A DNA stretch of 64,000 nt from Candidatus Villigracilis propinquus (GCA_016714565.1 JADKDM010000014.1:1-64000); one strand, 5' to 3'. Positions 16,605 to 26,479 are shown, counted from the stretch's first letter. The notes: generated from the letters alone by a model not told the origin. Made by a program: numbers and translations.

Positions 16605-17864
16605 GTGAATAAAACCTTAAAAGTTATTTTGCTCGTGCTGGCTGTAATCGTGGTTGCGCTTGGCTCCTTTGCGGGCGGCTTTGTGACGGGGCATTTCCTG
16701 CCCTTTGGCGGCGTGTCTGATTCACAATCGCCAACCGTTTCCGTGCCACCCACTACATCCCCGGATCAACAATCCGCCACACCGCAAGACATGCAGGCAC
16801 TCTTCTCCCCATTTTGGGAGGCCTGGAACCTTGTCCACGAGAATTATGTAGACCAGCCCGTGGATGATGTTGCGCTCATGCGCGGCGCCATTAGCGGCAT
16901 GTTGCAGGCACTTGGCGACAAGCACTCCTCTTACATGGACCCGCAAAATTACGCGGATGCCAACGCCAGCCTGGATGGCTCCTACGAAGGCATCGGCGCC
17001 TATGTGGATACCACCACAACATTCCTGACCGTCATCAGCCCGATCCCCGGTTCTCCTGCCGAACGTGCAGGCCTCAAATCTGGTGATCAGGTCGTCGCCA
17101 TTGACAACGAAGATATGACCGGCATCACCGCAGAAGCGGCACGTTTGAAAGTGCTTGGCCCCGCCGGAACGACCGTTCATCTTTCCATCATGCGCGAAGG
17201 CGAAGCAGACCTGCTTGAATTCGACATCACCCGTGAAAAGATCGTCATCTCATCTGCCAGTGGAAAAATGCTGGAGAACGATATTGCTTACGTTCAAGTG
17301 ACCACCTTTGGCGCGAACACAACCCCCGAATTGCTCGCCACGCTCAACGACCTCATGGCTCAAAATCCGAAGGGCATCGTCCTCGACCTGCGTAACAATG
17401 GTGGCGGATTCCTCTCCACCTCTGTGGAAGTCACATCACAATTCGTCGGAGAAGGTGTCGTCCTCTTAGAACAATATGGTGATGGTACAAAAACCACCTA
17501 TGATGTCATTCCCGGCGGCCTCGCCACGGACGTGAGCATCCCGATGGTCGTGCTCATCAATGAAGGTTCCGCTTCCGCTTCTGAAATTGTCGCGGGTGCG
17601 TTGCAAGACCTTGGCCGCGCCAAACTTGTCGGTGTCACTTCCTATGGAAAAGGCTCCGTACAAAACTGGATTCCCCTTTCGGGAGACAACGGCGCAGTCC
17701 GCATCACCATTGCCAAATGGTTAACTCCGAACGGGAACACCATCCACGAAGTCGGTCTCACCCCTGATTACGAAGTGGAATTGACCGCTGAAGATGTTGA
17801 AGCAGAACGCGACCCGCAATTGGATAAAGCCGTGGAAGTTCTGCTCGAAACGATTGGTAAGTAA
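16605..17864 (+). CDS. S41 family C-terminal processing peptidase
   Basis: The 419-residue exported serine protease starts at GTG, preceded by TTGGAGGCTATT; the frame continues upstream but without an RBS. An N-terminal anchor helix (VILLVLAVIVVALGSFAGGF) is followed by a peptidase_S41 N-domain, a PDZ domain (ISPIPGSPAERAGLKSGDQV) and the catalytic core, with LVVLINEGSASASEIVAGALQD (catalytic serine in SAS) and the lysine in GKGSVQ. CtpA-type enzymes trim tails of exported proteins. The next gene is a membrane Zn-protease in the same orientation. Confidence 0.93.
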   Translation: MNKTLKVILLVLAVIVVALGSFAGGFVTGHFLPFGGVSDSQSPTVSVPPTTSPDQQSATPQDMQALFSPFWEAWNLVHENYVDQPVDDVALMRGAISGMLQALGDKHSSYMDPQNYADANASLDGSYEGIGAYVDTTTTFLTVISPIPGSPAERAGLKSGDQVVAIDNEDMTGITAEAARLKVLGPAGTTVHLSIMREGEADLLEFDITREKIVISSASGKMLENDIAYVQVTTFGANTTPELLATLNDLMAQNPKGIVLDLRNNGGGFLSTSVEVTSQFVGEGVVLLEQYGDGTKTTYDVIPGGLATDVSIPMVVLINEGSASASEIVAGALQDLGRAKLVGVTSYGKGSVQNWIPLSGDNGAVRITIAKWLTPNGNTIHEVGLTPDYEVELTAEDVEAERDPQLDKAVEVLLETIGK

Positions 17865-17879
17865 AAGCAAGGAGAAAAA

Positions 17880-18572
17880 ATGTTTCTATTCAGTCCGACC
17901 TATTTAATGTACATGATCCCCGCCTTCATACTTATGGGGCTTACCTCATGGTATGTAAAAGCGGCCTATAACAAGTGGAGCAAGGTGCCTGCCCAAAGCC
18001 GACTCACCGGCACACAGGCCGCGCAAAGGTTGATGTCCACCGGCAGCATGTACGGCGTGCAGATTCAGGGCGTGGCTGGTCAAATGACCGACCATTACGA
18101 CCCGCGCAACAAAACGCTCTATCTCTCCAACGGAGTGGCGAACGGTACTTCTGTTGCGGCGCTTGCGATTGCCGCGCATGAACTCGGCCACGCCATGCAG
18201 GATGCGGAGGAATACTTCCCGCTCAAATTCCGCTCCGCGCTGGTGCCTATTGTCAACATCGGCTCGAACCTCGGCTGGTTCCTGATCATGATCGGCCTGT
18301 TCCTGCGCTTTACGGAACTTGCCTGGCTCGGTGTATTGATCTTCGCTGGCGGTGCGATATTTTCACTTGCGACTTTACCCGTGGAATTTAACGCCTCATC
18401 CCGCGCGAAGCAACTGCTTGCCCAAACCGGCATTATCCAAACTGACGAAGAGATTCGCGGCGTCAATAATGTGCTCAACGCAGCAGCTCTCACCTACGTA
18501 GCCGGACTCATCACTTCCATTCTGCAATTGCTGTACTACGTCACCCTCGTAGGCGGCGGCAGACGCAGGTAA
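17880..18572 (+). CDS. membrane zinc metallopeptidase, YugP type
   Basis: The 230-residue protein has an N-terminal transmembrane helix, the metalloprotease motif AIAAHELGHAMQDAE and two or three further transmembrane helices, as in the YugP/neutral zinc metallopeptidase 2 family. The active site probably faces the cytosol or membrane. The start follows AAGGAGAAAAA, 15 nt after the S41 protease stop, so the two proteases are likely an operon. Physiological substrate unknown. Confidence 0.9.
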   Translation: MFLFSPTYLMYMIPAFILMGLTSWYVKAAYNKWSKVPAQSRLTGTQAAQRLMSTGSMYGVQIQGVAGQMTDHYDPRNKTLYLSNGVANGTSVAALAIAAHELGHAMQDAEEYFPLKFRSALVPIVNIGSNLGWFLIMIGLFLRFTELAWLGVLIFAGGAIFSLATLPVEFNASSRAKQLLAQTGIIQTDEEIRGVNNVLNAAALTYVAGLITSILQLLYYVTLVGGGRRR

Positions 18573-18585
18573 TAACCGTAGTAAC

Positions 18586-18619
18586 AAAAAAAGAGCGGGC
18601 GAGAGCCTGCTCTTTTTTT
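18586..18619 (+). terminator. bidirectional intrinsic terminator
   Basis: AAAAAAGAGC, GGGC, loop GAGA, GCCT, GCTCTTTTTTT. It closes the S41-YugP operon. Confidence 0.8.
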
Positions 18620-18635
18620 ATGTATAATCCTTGAG

Positions 18636-19661
18636 ATGAAAAAATTAGCTCTCGTTGTTGTTTTGTTTTTGGGCATTGCAGTCATTGCTATTAGTTTCAG
18701 TGAACTCGAAACGATCATGCTTTCCCTGCAAAAAGCCCATTTGGGGTTTTTCATTCTGGCCATATTGGTTCAGTTGATCTGGTTCATCACCACAGCGCGG
18801 ATGTACCAATCCATTTTTCATTTGCTCGGAGTCCACGAGGACATATTGACCTTGAGCCGCATTGCCACAGCGGCGAACTTTATCAACGTGGTGGCACCCA
18901 CTGCGGGCGTGGGCGGAGTCGCGCTCTTCGCGTCCGAAGCACGCCGGCGTGGACATCCCGCAGGCAAGGTCACAGTCGCTGCAGCGTTATTCCTTTTGCT
19001 CGATCAAGCCGCGTTTCTCGTCATCCTCGCGTTGGGGTTAATTGTGCTCGTCCGCCGCAATGACCTGGATGCCGGTGAAATTTCCGCCTCTTTCTTTTTG
19101 CTTGGCATTGCCATCACCTACGCATTTGTTCTTTATCTCGGCTATCGCTCTGAGGAAAAGCTGGGAAACCTGCTGGTGAAAATGGTGCGGTTCATCAACC
19201 GCGTTGTGAGATTCTTTCGCAAGGAAGATTACCTGAGCGAGACCCGCGCACGGGCGTACTCCCACGAAATCTCGGATGGCTTTGCAGGGTTGACGGAAAA
19301 ACCATCCAGTTTGATTCGTCCAATTTTGTGGGGAATTTTTGACAAAGGCTTGTTGATGCTGATTCTGATCTGCGCCTTTTTGTCCTTTGAAGTTCCATTT
19401 TCGGCAGGCACCATCATCGCAGGCTTTTCGCTTGCCTATCTCTTCCTCATCGTGTCACCCACACCATCAGGCATTGGCGTGGTGGAAGGGCTTATGCCCA
19501 TCGCGCTCACATCGTTGAGCGTGAATTGGAGTCAGGCGGTGCTTATCACGCTGACCTATCGCACGGTCACATTCTGGGTACCGTTTGGCATCGGCGCGTG
19601 GGCGTTCCGCTCGCTGCATACGGGCGGCGAGGAACCTTCATCAGCGCAGGCGGTGGAGTAG
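18636..19661 (+). CDS. flippase-like / LPG-synthase transmembrane domain protein
   Basis: The 341-residue polytopic protein (about 8 membrane helices) has the pattern of the lysylphosphatidylglycerol synthase TM / UPF0104 family, including NVVAPTAGVGGVALFA and LIVSPTPSGIGVVEGLM. Such proteins are implicated in lipid or glycolipid flipping. No aminoacyl-transfer domain is attached. The ATG is 7 nt after TATAAT at 18623-18628, without RBS, so it is predicted leaderless. Its end overlaps the convergent glycosyltransferase by 21 nt. Confidence 0.82.
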   Translation: MKKLALVVVLFLGIAVIAISFSELETIMLSLQKAHLGFFILAILVQLIWFITTARMYQSIFHLLGVHEDILTLSRIATAANFINVVAPTAGVGGVALFASEARRRGHPAGKVTVAAALFLLLDQAAFLVILALGLIVLVRRNDLDAGEISASFFLLGIAITYAFVLYLGYRSEEKLGNLLVKMVRFINRVVRFFRKEDYLSETRARAYSHEISDGFAGLTEKPSSLIRPILWGIFDKGLLMLILICAFLSFEVPFSAGTIIAGFSLAYLFLIVSPTPSGIGVVEGLMPIALTSLSVNWSQAVLITLTYRTVTFWVPFGIGAWAFRSLHTGGEEPSSAQAVE

Positions 19662-21179
19662 ATAAATTCCGCCATCTTCGTTTTCGAGGATGGTTTCAAG
19701 CTGCGCAACGGGGGAAAATTCATGAGGGAGGTAAATGTGCTCGTACGGATTTGGCTCGATCCAGATCAGGTACACATCTTCATCGTTTGAAAATAACGTG
19801 CTTTCGTAATCTTCAATAGGGATAATGTTCTCATCGTACACGCCCGACCTGCGCGGAGAGGCATCCACTTCATGCGCGGTGTGGAAGGCGACCAGCGCAG
19901 TGATGTTCCCAAAGATGCGAAAATCACCCTCGGGCGTGTTCTCCTTCCAATATTGCAGGATGGAGTTTTCGTTTATGTCATGGGTGTTGATGCTGTTCTC
20001 TGGAATATCTCCGTTGTAGGAGTTTCGCATCAGCCCGATGGTGATGTTGAATTGCATCACGCCGAACACAGCGAGAAAAAGAAATGAAACCGCGCTGACA
20101 GGATAATACGCTTTTGAATTTCTCTCCCGCAGATGGCGCAATCCCAACCCGATGACAGAAAGAAAGAGAACGATCAGCGGGAAATAGATCGGCAGTTGAA
20201 AACGTCCCCAGATGCGGTTGAAGTAGGCGATGAGCGCATTGCCAAACAACGCGACCATGTAGATCATTCCGAATCCGATTGCGGGCAGGGTTAATGAGTT
20301 GAATAATTTCAACTTTCGAGCCAGCAGCAGGAAAAGAATAATGCCAAGAAGAACCCATCCCCACACTGAGAAATAATCAAACGCGGTTAGTTTGTTCGGG
20401 TTCGGCACATCCTTTGTGAACCAGGCGATCATTCCAACCGTGAACTGCGAAGCGTATTCCGCAAACGTAAGCGGAGCGCGGCGAATGGCAGCCGTTGCCT
20501 GCCAGGTGCCCAACATCCATAAAAAGGGGACGAGTGAGAATATGCCAACGTACGCAGTGGACAGGATCCGTTTGAGAGTGGAACCTGCTGAATAGCAGCA
20601 AACAGCTAACAGCGCGGAAAGAACGAGGGCGTATCCCAAATAGCGTGTGAGCATCGCAAGGGAGACGATCAACCCGATCAGAGTCAGAGTTGTCCATTTT
20701 TGATTTTCTGCATACTCATGAATCAGCAGCGCAAAAATTATCGGGAAGATGGAAAAAAGATAATCTGTGCCGACCATTTGAAAAGATGGAATGACGATGG
20801 AGCCTGTGGCAAGCAGGAACGCGCCGATGAGCGCGAAAAGAAAATCATCCTTGAAAAGTTTGAGAAAGAAGACGGATGAAAAATATGCAAGCAGAGCATA
20901 CGCCGCGAACTGGATCACATGCGCGGCGGCAAACGCGCTCAACCCCGCCGCGTGCAAAAAGCCGATGAGCATGGGGTACAACGGCGGCCAGTAAATGTAT
21001 GCCGCGCCGCTGTAATCCACCATCCCTTTTCCAGCGGCCCAGTTTGCGCCGCTGAACAAATAGGAGGTGGAGTCAGTGGAAACACCGAGTCCGTATTTTG
21101 ATATACTCAACCACAGCGCAACTCCCCACATGGCATGAAAAACCAACAGCACGGTCAGCTTGCGTGAATTTGTAAACAT
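19641..21179 (-). CDS. GT-C fold membrane glycosyltransferase (GT39/ArnT-like)
   Basis: The 512-residue integral membrane protein has about 10-12 helices and an acidic pair in the first extracytoplasmic loop region (GVSTDSTSYLFSG then YWPPLYPMLIGFL), the usual signature of polyprenyl-phosphate-sugar dependent GT-C enzymes. A soluble C-terminal domain of about 110 residues follows. It would transfer a lipid-linked sugar to a protein or envelope glycan outside the membrane. Donor unknown. The start codon is 6 nt from a TAGAAT on the minus strand (21186-21191). Confidence 0.78.
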   Translation of the reverse strand: MFTNSRKLTVLLVFHAMWGVALWLSISKYGLGVSTDSTSYLFSGANWAAGKGMVDYSGAAYIYWPPLYPMLIGFLHAAGLSAFAAAHVIQFAAYALLAYFSSVFFLKLFKDDFLFALIGAFLLATGSIVIPSFQMVGTDYLFSIFPIIFALLIHEYAENQKWTTLTLIGLIVSLAMLTRYLGYALVLSALLAVCCYSAGSTLKRILSTAYVGIFSLVPFLWMLGTWQATAAIRRAPLTFAEYASQFTVGMIAWFTKDVPNPNKLTAFDYFSVWGWVLLGIILFLLLARKLKLFNSLTLPAIGFGMIYMVALFGNALIAYFNRIWGRFQLPIYFPLIVLFLSVIGLGLRHLRERNSKAYYPVSAVSFLFLAVFGVMQFNITIGLMRNSYNGDIPENSINTHDINENSILQYWKENTPEGDFRIFGNITALVAFHTAHEVDASPRRSGVYDENIIPIEDYESTLFSNDEDVYLIWIEPNPYEHIYLPHEFSPVAQLETILENEDGGIYLLHRLR

Positions 21180-21213
21180 ATAATCATTCTATCAAAATAG
21201 GTTAATAAAACCT

Positions 21214-23782
21214 TTGAACCCCCTCTCCGCTTTATTTGATTTTTGGAAGGAAGACCCCGACACCGCGCCGAACTTTTTCGCATGGCGGACGACTCCCGCG
21301 CGCGCCGCACAGACGCATCCCTTCCCGACCGATCTGCCTGATGCGCTTCGAGAGACATTATCCACCCGCGGCATTCACTCGCTCTATTCCCATCAACTCT
21401 CCGCATGGACAGAAACCCGCGCGGGCAAGAATATCATCCTCGCCACAGGTACAGCCAGCGGAAAGACGCTTTCGTACAACCTGCCTGTGCTTGCGGCAAT
21501 GCTGCATAATCACGAAGCGCGTGCGTTGTATTTATTCCCGACCAAGGCTCTTGCGCAAGGATCAGTTAACCACGTTGGAAAGTTTAAAGGTTTCAACGTT
21601 TCAACTTTCCAACCTTCAAACAGCTATTTACGACGGCGACACTCCTCAAGCCAACCGCCCATCCATTCGCAAGAATGCCCGCATCATTTTGAGCAATCCC
21701 GATATGCTGCACACGGGTATTCTTCCGCACCACTCCAACTGGGCAGACTTCTTTTCCAACCTCAAATTCATCGTCATTGACGAAGCCCACACCTACCGTG
21801 GAGTCTTCGGCTCGCATGTTGCCAATGTGATTCGCAGACTCAAGCGTGTGGCAAATTTTTACGGCGCGAAGCCGCAATTCATTCTGGCATCTGCAACCAT
21901 CGGCAACCCAAAAGAACTTGCTGAAAAACTGATCGAAGAAGAAGTTGAACTCATTGACAACGATGGCTCGTCCCGCGGCGAACGACATTTCATCATCTAC
22001 AACCCGCCTGTCACAGACGCGGCGCTGGGCTTGCGAAAAAGCGCATTGCTCGAAAGTGTGCGTCTCGCAAATCACCTGCTCGCACGGGATATTCAATCCG
22101 TGGTGTTTGCGCGGACGAGAAGAAGTGTGGAAATTATTTTGACGTATCTGCAAGGGACTAGGGATCAGGGACTAGGGGCTGCGACCGACTATTCACTAGT
22201 TCCTAGTTCCTCGTCACGTATCCGCGGCTATCGAAGCGGCTATCTTCCACATCAACGCAGAGAAATTGAACAAGGACTTCGTGACGGCTCCGTCAAAACT
22301 GTGGTTGCAACCAATGCTCTCGAATTGGGCATCGACATCGGCGGACTCGGCGCGGCAATCTTGGTCGGCTATCCGGGCACCATTGCAAGCGCACGGCAGC
22401 AATCGGGGCGGGCGGGGCGCGGCGATGACCCTGCGGTGTCTGTGCTGGTCGCGTCACCCAATCCGCTTGACCAGTTTCTCGCGCATCATCCAGAATATTT
22501 CTTCGGCAGTTCACCTGAAATGGCGCTGGTGAATCCGAATCATCTTTTGATCTTGCTTGAGCATTTGCGCTGCGCATTGTTCGAGTTGCCGTTTCAAAAA
22601 GGGGAAGGCTTCGGCAGCATCTCTGATGAATTGCTCGATGAATATCTTGAGTTCCTTGTTGCCAATCAGGAATCGCATTTCTCCAACGAAAAATATTATT
22701 GGATGAAAGACGCCTATCCCGCAGCGAATATTTCGCTGCGCTCCGCTTCGCCGCAGAGTTATGTCTTACAAGCGACGGCGGACGATGGACGACCGACCAC
22801 GATCGGCACCGTGGACGGCGAATCCGCGATGTGGATGATCCACCCGGGCGCGGTCTACATGCACGAGGCGCAGCAATATTTTGTGCAGGAACTTGATCTC
22901 GAAAACCATGTCGCGCAGCTTGTGCCCGTCGGGCTCGATTACTACACCGAGGCGCAGCGCCGTTCTGAAATTCAGGTCTTGTCCGTCAACGAAACTTCCG
23001 CGGCGCGGGGCTGCGAAAAAAGTTATGGCGAAATTCAGGTCACCACACAGGTGGCGGGCTTTCGCAAGATCCGCTGGTTCACCTATGAAAATTTGGGACA
23101 AGAACCGCTGGATCTGCCTCCCTCTGAATTGCAGACGACTGGCTACTGGCTGACTCTCTCCGAAGAGACTCTCTCGCATCTTCGCGACGCTGGTGTCTGG
23201 TCCAACGACCCGAACGACTACGGCCCCGAATGGCAAAAGATCAGAGTCGCTGTCAGAAAACGGGATCAGTTCAAATGTCAGGTGTGCGGCGCGGCGGAGA
23301 CCATTCGCGAACATGATGTGCATCACAAAATGCCGTTCCGCGCCTTCATCCAAGATGGAGTCATCAACCGCGAGCAGGCGAACCGTTTGGAAAATCTCAC
23401 CACGCTTTGTCCCAGCTGCCATCACAAAGTGGAACAGAACGTCCGCATCCGCAGCGGACTCGGCGGCCTTGGATTTGTGCTCGGCAACCTTGCGCCATTA
23501 TTCCTGATGTGTGACCCGCGCGATCTTGGAACTTTTACCGAGCCCGCATGGTCTGCGGTCGGTGGTCTGCCGTCCGTCGTCCTCTACGATCTTATCCCTG
23601 CGGGCATTGGCTTCAGCCAAAAGTTATTTGAAATTCACGATGAGTTAATGCAACGCGCGTTTGAATTGGTAAGTCAATGTGAATGTGAAGATGGCTGTCC
23701 CTCGTGTGTGGGGCCGGGCGGCGAGAATGGAGTTGGCGGGAAGAAGGAAACCCTCGCGATATTGGAGCAGATCACAAAGTGA
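21214..23782 (+). CDS. MrfA-like DEAD/DEAH helicase with HNH insert, frameshifted
   Basis: Two frames together make one helicase. Frame one, from TTG at 21214, encodes the Walker A segment LATGTASGKTLSYNLP and LYLFPTKALAQ. At 21556-21560 (GCGCAAGGATC) one extra base shifts to the second frame, which supplies DQLTTL, IYDGDTP, the DEAH box VIDEAHTYRG, LASATIGNP, and motif VI QQSGRAGRGD. An HNH domain follows (RKRDQFKCQVCG, HDVHHKMPFR, LTTLCPSCHHKVE). The tail CECEDGCPSCVGPGGENG is the DUF1998-type zinc cluster. MrfA/YprA relatives act in DNA-damage repair. Four repeat arrays lie in the gene, one just after the frameshift. The indel could be real, or an assembly error. Confidence 0.8.
21574..21632. 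repeat. repeat with 8-bp period in helicase gene
   Basis: GTTGGAAAGTTTAAAG then TTTCAACG, TTTCAACT, TTCCAACC, TTCAAACA. The two halves are partly complementary, so a hairpin is possible. It sits about 15 nt after the frameshift position. Confidence 0.5.
22154..22216. repeat. nine-unit heptamer array in helicase gene
   Basis: Exact 7-bp register: GGGACTA, GGGATCA, GGGACTA, GGGGCTG, CGACCGA, CTATTCA, CTAGTTC, CTAGTTC, CTCGTCA. It is 63 bp, i.e. 21 codons, so it enters the helicase in frame, between TYLQ and RIRGYRSGYLP. Confidence 0.75.
22774..22801. repeat. heptamer array in helicase gene
   Basis: GACGGCG, GACGATG, GACGACC, GACCACG in exact register, encoding ADDGRPTTIG. Confidence 0.6.
23551..23585. 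repeat. GTC-phased heptamer array in helicase gene
   Basis: GTCTGCG, GTCGGTG, GTCTGCC, GTCCGTC, GTCCTCT, five units all beginning GTC, encoding SAVGGLPSVVLYD. Confidence 0.65.
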
Positions 23783-23790
23783 TAGATGCA

Positions 23791-23825
23791 AAATCCTGAT
23801 ACAAGTTATCAGGATTTTTTTTGTT
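23791..23825 (+). terminator. intrinsic terminator after helicase gene
   Basis: AAATCCTGATA, loop CAAGT, TATCAGGATTTTTTTT. An 11-bp stem with a long U-tract. Confidence 0.85.
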
Positions 23826-23894
23826 TTTTAGCTTTGCTCATGGTAATCCTTTATAAATAGTTTTATACTTAACCTATCTTACACGGGAGGGCGT

Positions 23895-25211
23895 ATGTCA
23901 CGTATTTTCATATCCTATCGAAGGCAGGACAGTGCTTTGATGACGGGGCGGATCTACGACAGGCTCGAAAATATTTTCGGGGGTAACAGGGTCTTTCGAG
24001 ATATTGATGATATTTCTGCGGGGGAGGATTTTCGTGCGAAACTAGCCAAAGAGATCGATCAAAGCGATATCCTCCTTATTATCATCGGGCCAAAATGGGA
24101 AAACATTACCGACAGCAACGGCAACAGACGCCTCAATGACCCAAATGATTTTGTGCGGCTCGAAGTGGAAGCAGGGCTGAAACGCACTGATAAGATCGTG
24201 ATCCCCGTGCTGGTGGAAAATGCCCAAATGCCCAACAGCGCCACACTGCCGGAGAGTTTGCGGGAGTTGTGCTATCGAAACGCCATCAACGTGCGGCAGG
24301 ACCCGGACTTCAGCCGCGATATGCAAAAACTGATCGGGGAGATCAAAGGAATCGACAAGGCAACCCGTCCGTTCTATGCAAGAACGCCTTTCCTGATCGC
24401 TGGCGGTCTGGCGGCATTATGCGTTTTTGGTGTAGTGGTGGCTGGTTTCTTCACTTATTTGAATAACACCCTCCCACGAGATGTGCCAGTAAACAATGAG
24501 ATGGCAGATAACCCAGTGACTGCCACTCTGGCTCCTCCCATTAATAATGTCCCGGATGCAGCGAACGTCACGCCCACCTTTATTCCAATGGATATCCAGA
24601 CCGCGACGATTGTTCCCGTTCAGGGGGCGATCCCCTTTGGTGCGCCGGATAATTCCTCTGCTTTAAACCCGATGCTCATCTGGCAGCAGGGCGGCTCCTC
24701 CGCCAGCGGATATGACCTGACCCTGAATCCCGGCTGGTTCACATTGATCACCGGCAAGGAAACCGATCAGGTGGATGCCACAGACTCCGCACCGCTGATC
24801 TATTACCCATACTCCGGGAATTTTACAGCCACCGTCAAAATAGAATTCGTTTCCACCGTGTGCTGCCAGCATGCGGGCATCGGCGTCCGTTCAGCGGCAG
24901 ACCACACGACCTGGCTGCGAATTGCAAAACACGAAAACAACGGCATGCGCGCCGCTGCGAATACGGCTGGCAAAGTCACATGGCTTGATTACGCCCCCGC
25001 CCCCGGCAACGCGGTCTATTTCAAGGTCGAACGCAGCGGATCTGTTTTCAACCTGTCCTACAGCGGAGATACCGTCAATTGGACTGCGCTCGAAAGTAAT
25101 TATATTTTTGAAATGCCGAATGAAGTTGAGATATACCTGATGGTTTTATCCGTTCACAATGGCGAAGGCATACTGGCAAAGTTTTCCGACTTTACCGTCA
25201 TTCCAAAATAA
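23895..25211 (+). CDS. membrane-anchored TIR domain protein with exported beta-sandwich
   Basis: The 438-residue protein starts with a TIR domain (residues 1-150: IFISYRRQDSALMTGRIYD, FRDIDDISAGEDFRAKLAKEI, DILLIIIGPKW, and DFVRLEVEAGL, which carries the candidate NADase glutamate). One transmembrane helix follows at about 165-190 (FLIAGGLAALCVFGVVVAGF), then a Thr/Pro-rich linker and a C-terminal beta-sandwich from about 265 (NPGWFTLI, YFKVERSGSVFNLSYSGDTV), similar to DUF1349/concanavalin-like domains. Topology predicts TIR inside and the lectin-like part outside. The function may be signalling or NAD-depleting defence; neither is proven. RBS ACGGGAGGGCGT. Confidence 0.85.
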   Translation: MSRIFISYRRQDSALMTGRIYDRLENIFGGNRVFRDIDDISAGEDFRAKLAKEIDQSDILLIIIGPKWENITDSNGNRRLNDPNDFVRLEVEAGLKRTDKIVIPVLVENAQMPNSATLPESLRELCYRNAINVRQDPDFSRDMQKLIGEIKGIDKATRPFYARTPFLIAGGLAALCVFGVVVAGFFTYLNNTLPRDVPVNNEMADNPVTATLAPPINNVPDAANVTPTFIPMDIQTATIVPVQGAIPFGAPDNSSALNPMLIWQQGGSSASGYDLTLNPGWFTLITGKETDQVDATDSAPLIYYPYSGNFTATVKIEFVSTVCCQHAGIGVRSAADHTTWLRIAKHENNGMRAAANTAGKVTWLDYAPAPGNAVYFKVERSGSVFNLSYSGDTVNWTALESNYIFEMPNEVEIYLMVLSVHNGEGILAKFSDFTVIPK

Positions 25212-25238
25212 CCCATGCATCGGGTCTATAATTCAGAT

Positions 25239-26468
25239 ATGACCCATCGCAAAGACATCGTCCTGCTTTTTGCCACTCGCATCATCCGCCTCTTCTGCTA
25301 CGGATTTCTCTCTGTTGTCCTCGTTCTCTATCTGGCTGAAACAGGTCTCACCGAAAAACAGATCGGCTTGCTGTTCACACTCACACTCGCAGGTGACGCA
25401 GGCATCTCCCTCTGGCTCACCACGCACGCCGACGGCTTTGGGCGCAAACGCACCCTGCTGATCGGCGCGCTGCTTATGTTGGGCGCGGGCGTCATTTTCA
25501 TCCTCACCAACAATGTCATCGTATTAATGGCTGCCGCCATCATCGGCGTCATCAGCCCGAGCGGCAACGAGATCGGCCCGTTCCTTTCTGTGGAACAGGC
25601 CGGGCTTTCCCAACTCGTCTCCGATGGAACGCGCACAAAAACTTTCGCGTGGTACAACCTCGTTGGTTCATTCTCCACGGCGAGCGGCGCGCTGGCAGGC
25701 GGCTGGATCGCGCAGATATTACAATCCAGCGGCTGGACGGCATTGGACGCCTATCGCGTCATTCTGATGGGATACGCGCTTGGCGGCCTGCTGTTAACGA
25801 TTCTTTTTCTATCCGTGTCCTCCGCCATCGAGATCAAAAAATCCACAGCAGAAGTTACCGTCAAAAAACTGTTCGGGCTGCACAAGTCACAAAAAGTTGT
25901 CATCAAACTCAGCATGTTGTTCGCGCTGGATGCCTTCGCTGGCGGCCTGATCGTGCAAAGCATGATCGCCTACTGGTTCCACATCAAATTTGGCGTGGAC
26001 GCAGGAATGCTGGGCAGCATCTTCTTCTTTGCCAACGTCCTCGCGGGCATCTCCGCTTTGCTGGCAGTGAAGATCGCAGAAAAGATCGGCCTGATCAACA
26101 CGATGGTCTTCACCCACATCCCGTCCAATATCCTGTTGATGCTCGTGCCGTTGATGCCATCCCTGCCCCTCGCCATTGGGATATTGCTCCTGCGCTTCAG
26201 CATCTCTCAAATGGATGTACCCACGCGTCAATCCTACACGATGGCTGTTGTAGCTCCGGACGAACGATCCGCCGCTGCGGGAGTCACTGCCATTGCCCGC
26301 TCCGTTGGAGCGGCCATTTCGCCTTCGCTAACGGGTATCTTTTTCAGCATCCCTGCATTGTTCAGCGCACCTTTTTTTCTTGCAGGCGGGCTGAAAATTA
26401 TTTATGATCTTTTATTGTTCAGAGAGTTTCGTGCAGTCAAACCACCAGAAGAAAAGAAACAAACTTAA
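25239..26468 (+). CDS. MFS transporter
   Basis: The 409-residue protein has 12 predicted helices and the loop 2-3 motif DGFGRKRTLLIGALL. The start is chosen at MTHRKDIV, because a TATAAT at 25227-25232 lies 6 nt upstream and the longer frame would begin before that promoter. The family exports or imports small molecules by proton symport or antiport; the substrate is unclear. A QMDVPTRQSYTMAVV segment is typical of this drug-efflux-like group. A cupin gene follows 11 nt later and is likely co-transcribed. Confidence 0.88.
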   Translation: MTHRKDIVLLFATRIIRLFCYGFLSVVLVLYLAETGLTEKQIGLLFTLTLAGDAGISLWLTTHADGFGRKRTLLIGALLMLGAGVIFILTNNVIVLMAAAIIGVISPSGNEIGPFLSVEQAGLSQLVSDGTRTKTFAWYNLVGSFSTASGALAGGWIAQILQSSGWTALDAYRVILMGYALGGLLLTILFLSVSSAIEIKKSTAEVTVKKLFGLHKSQKVVIKLSMLFALDAFAGGLIVQSMIAYWFHIKFGVDAGMLGSIFFFANVLAGISALLAVKIAEKIGLINTMVFTHIPSNILLMLVPLMPSLPLAIGILLLRFSISQMDVPTRQSYTMAVVAPDERSAAAGVTAIARSVGAAISPSLTGIFFSIPALFSAPFFLAGGLKIIYDLLLFREFRAVKPPEEKKQT

Positions 26469-26479
26469 TTGGAGGAATC

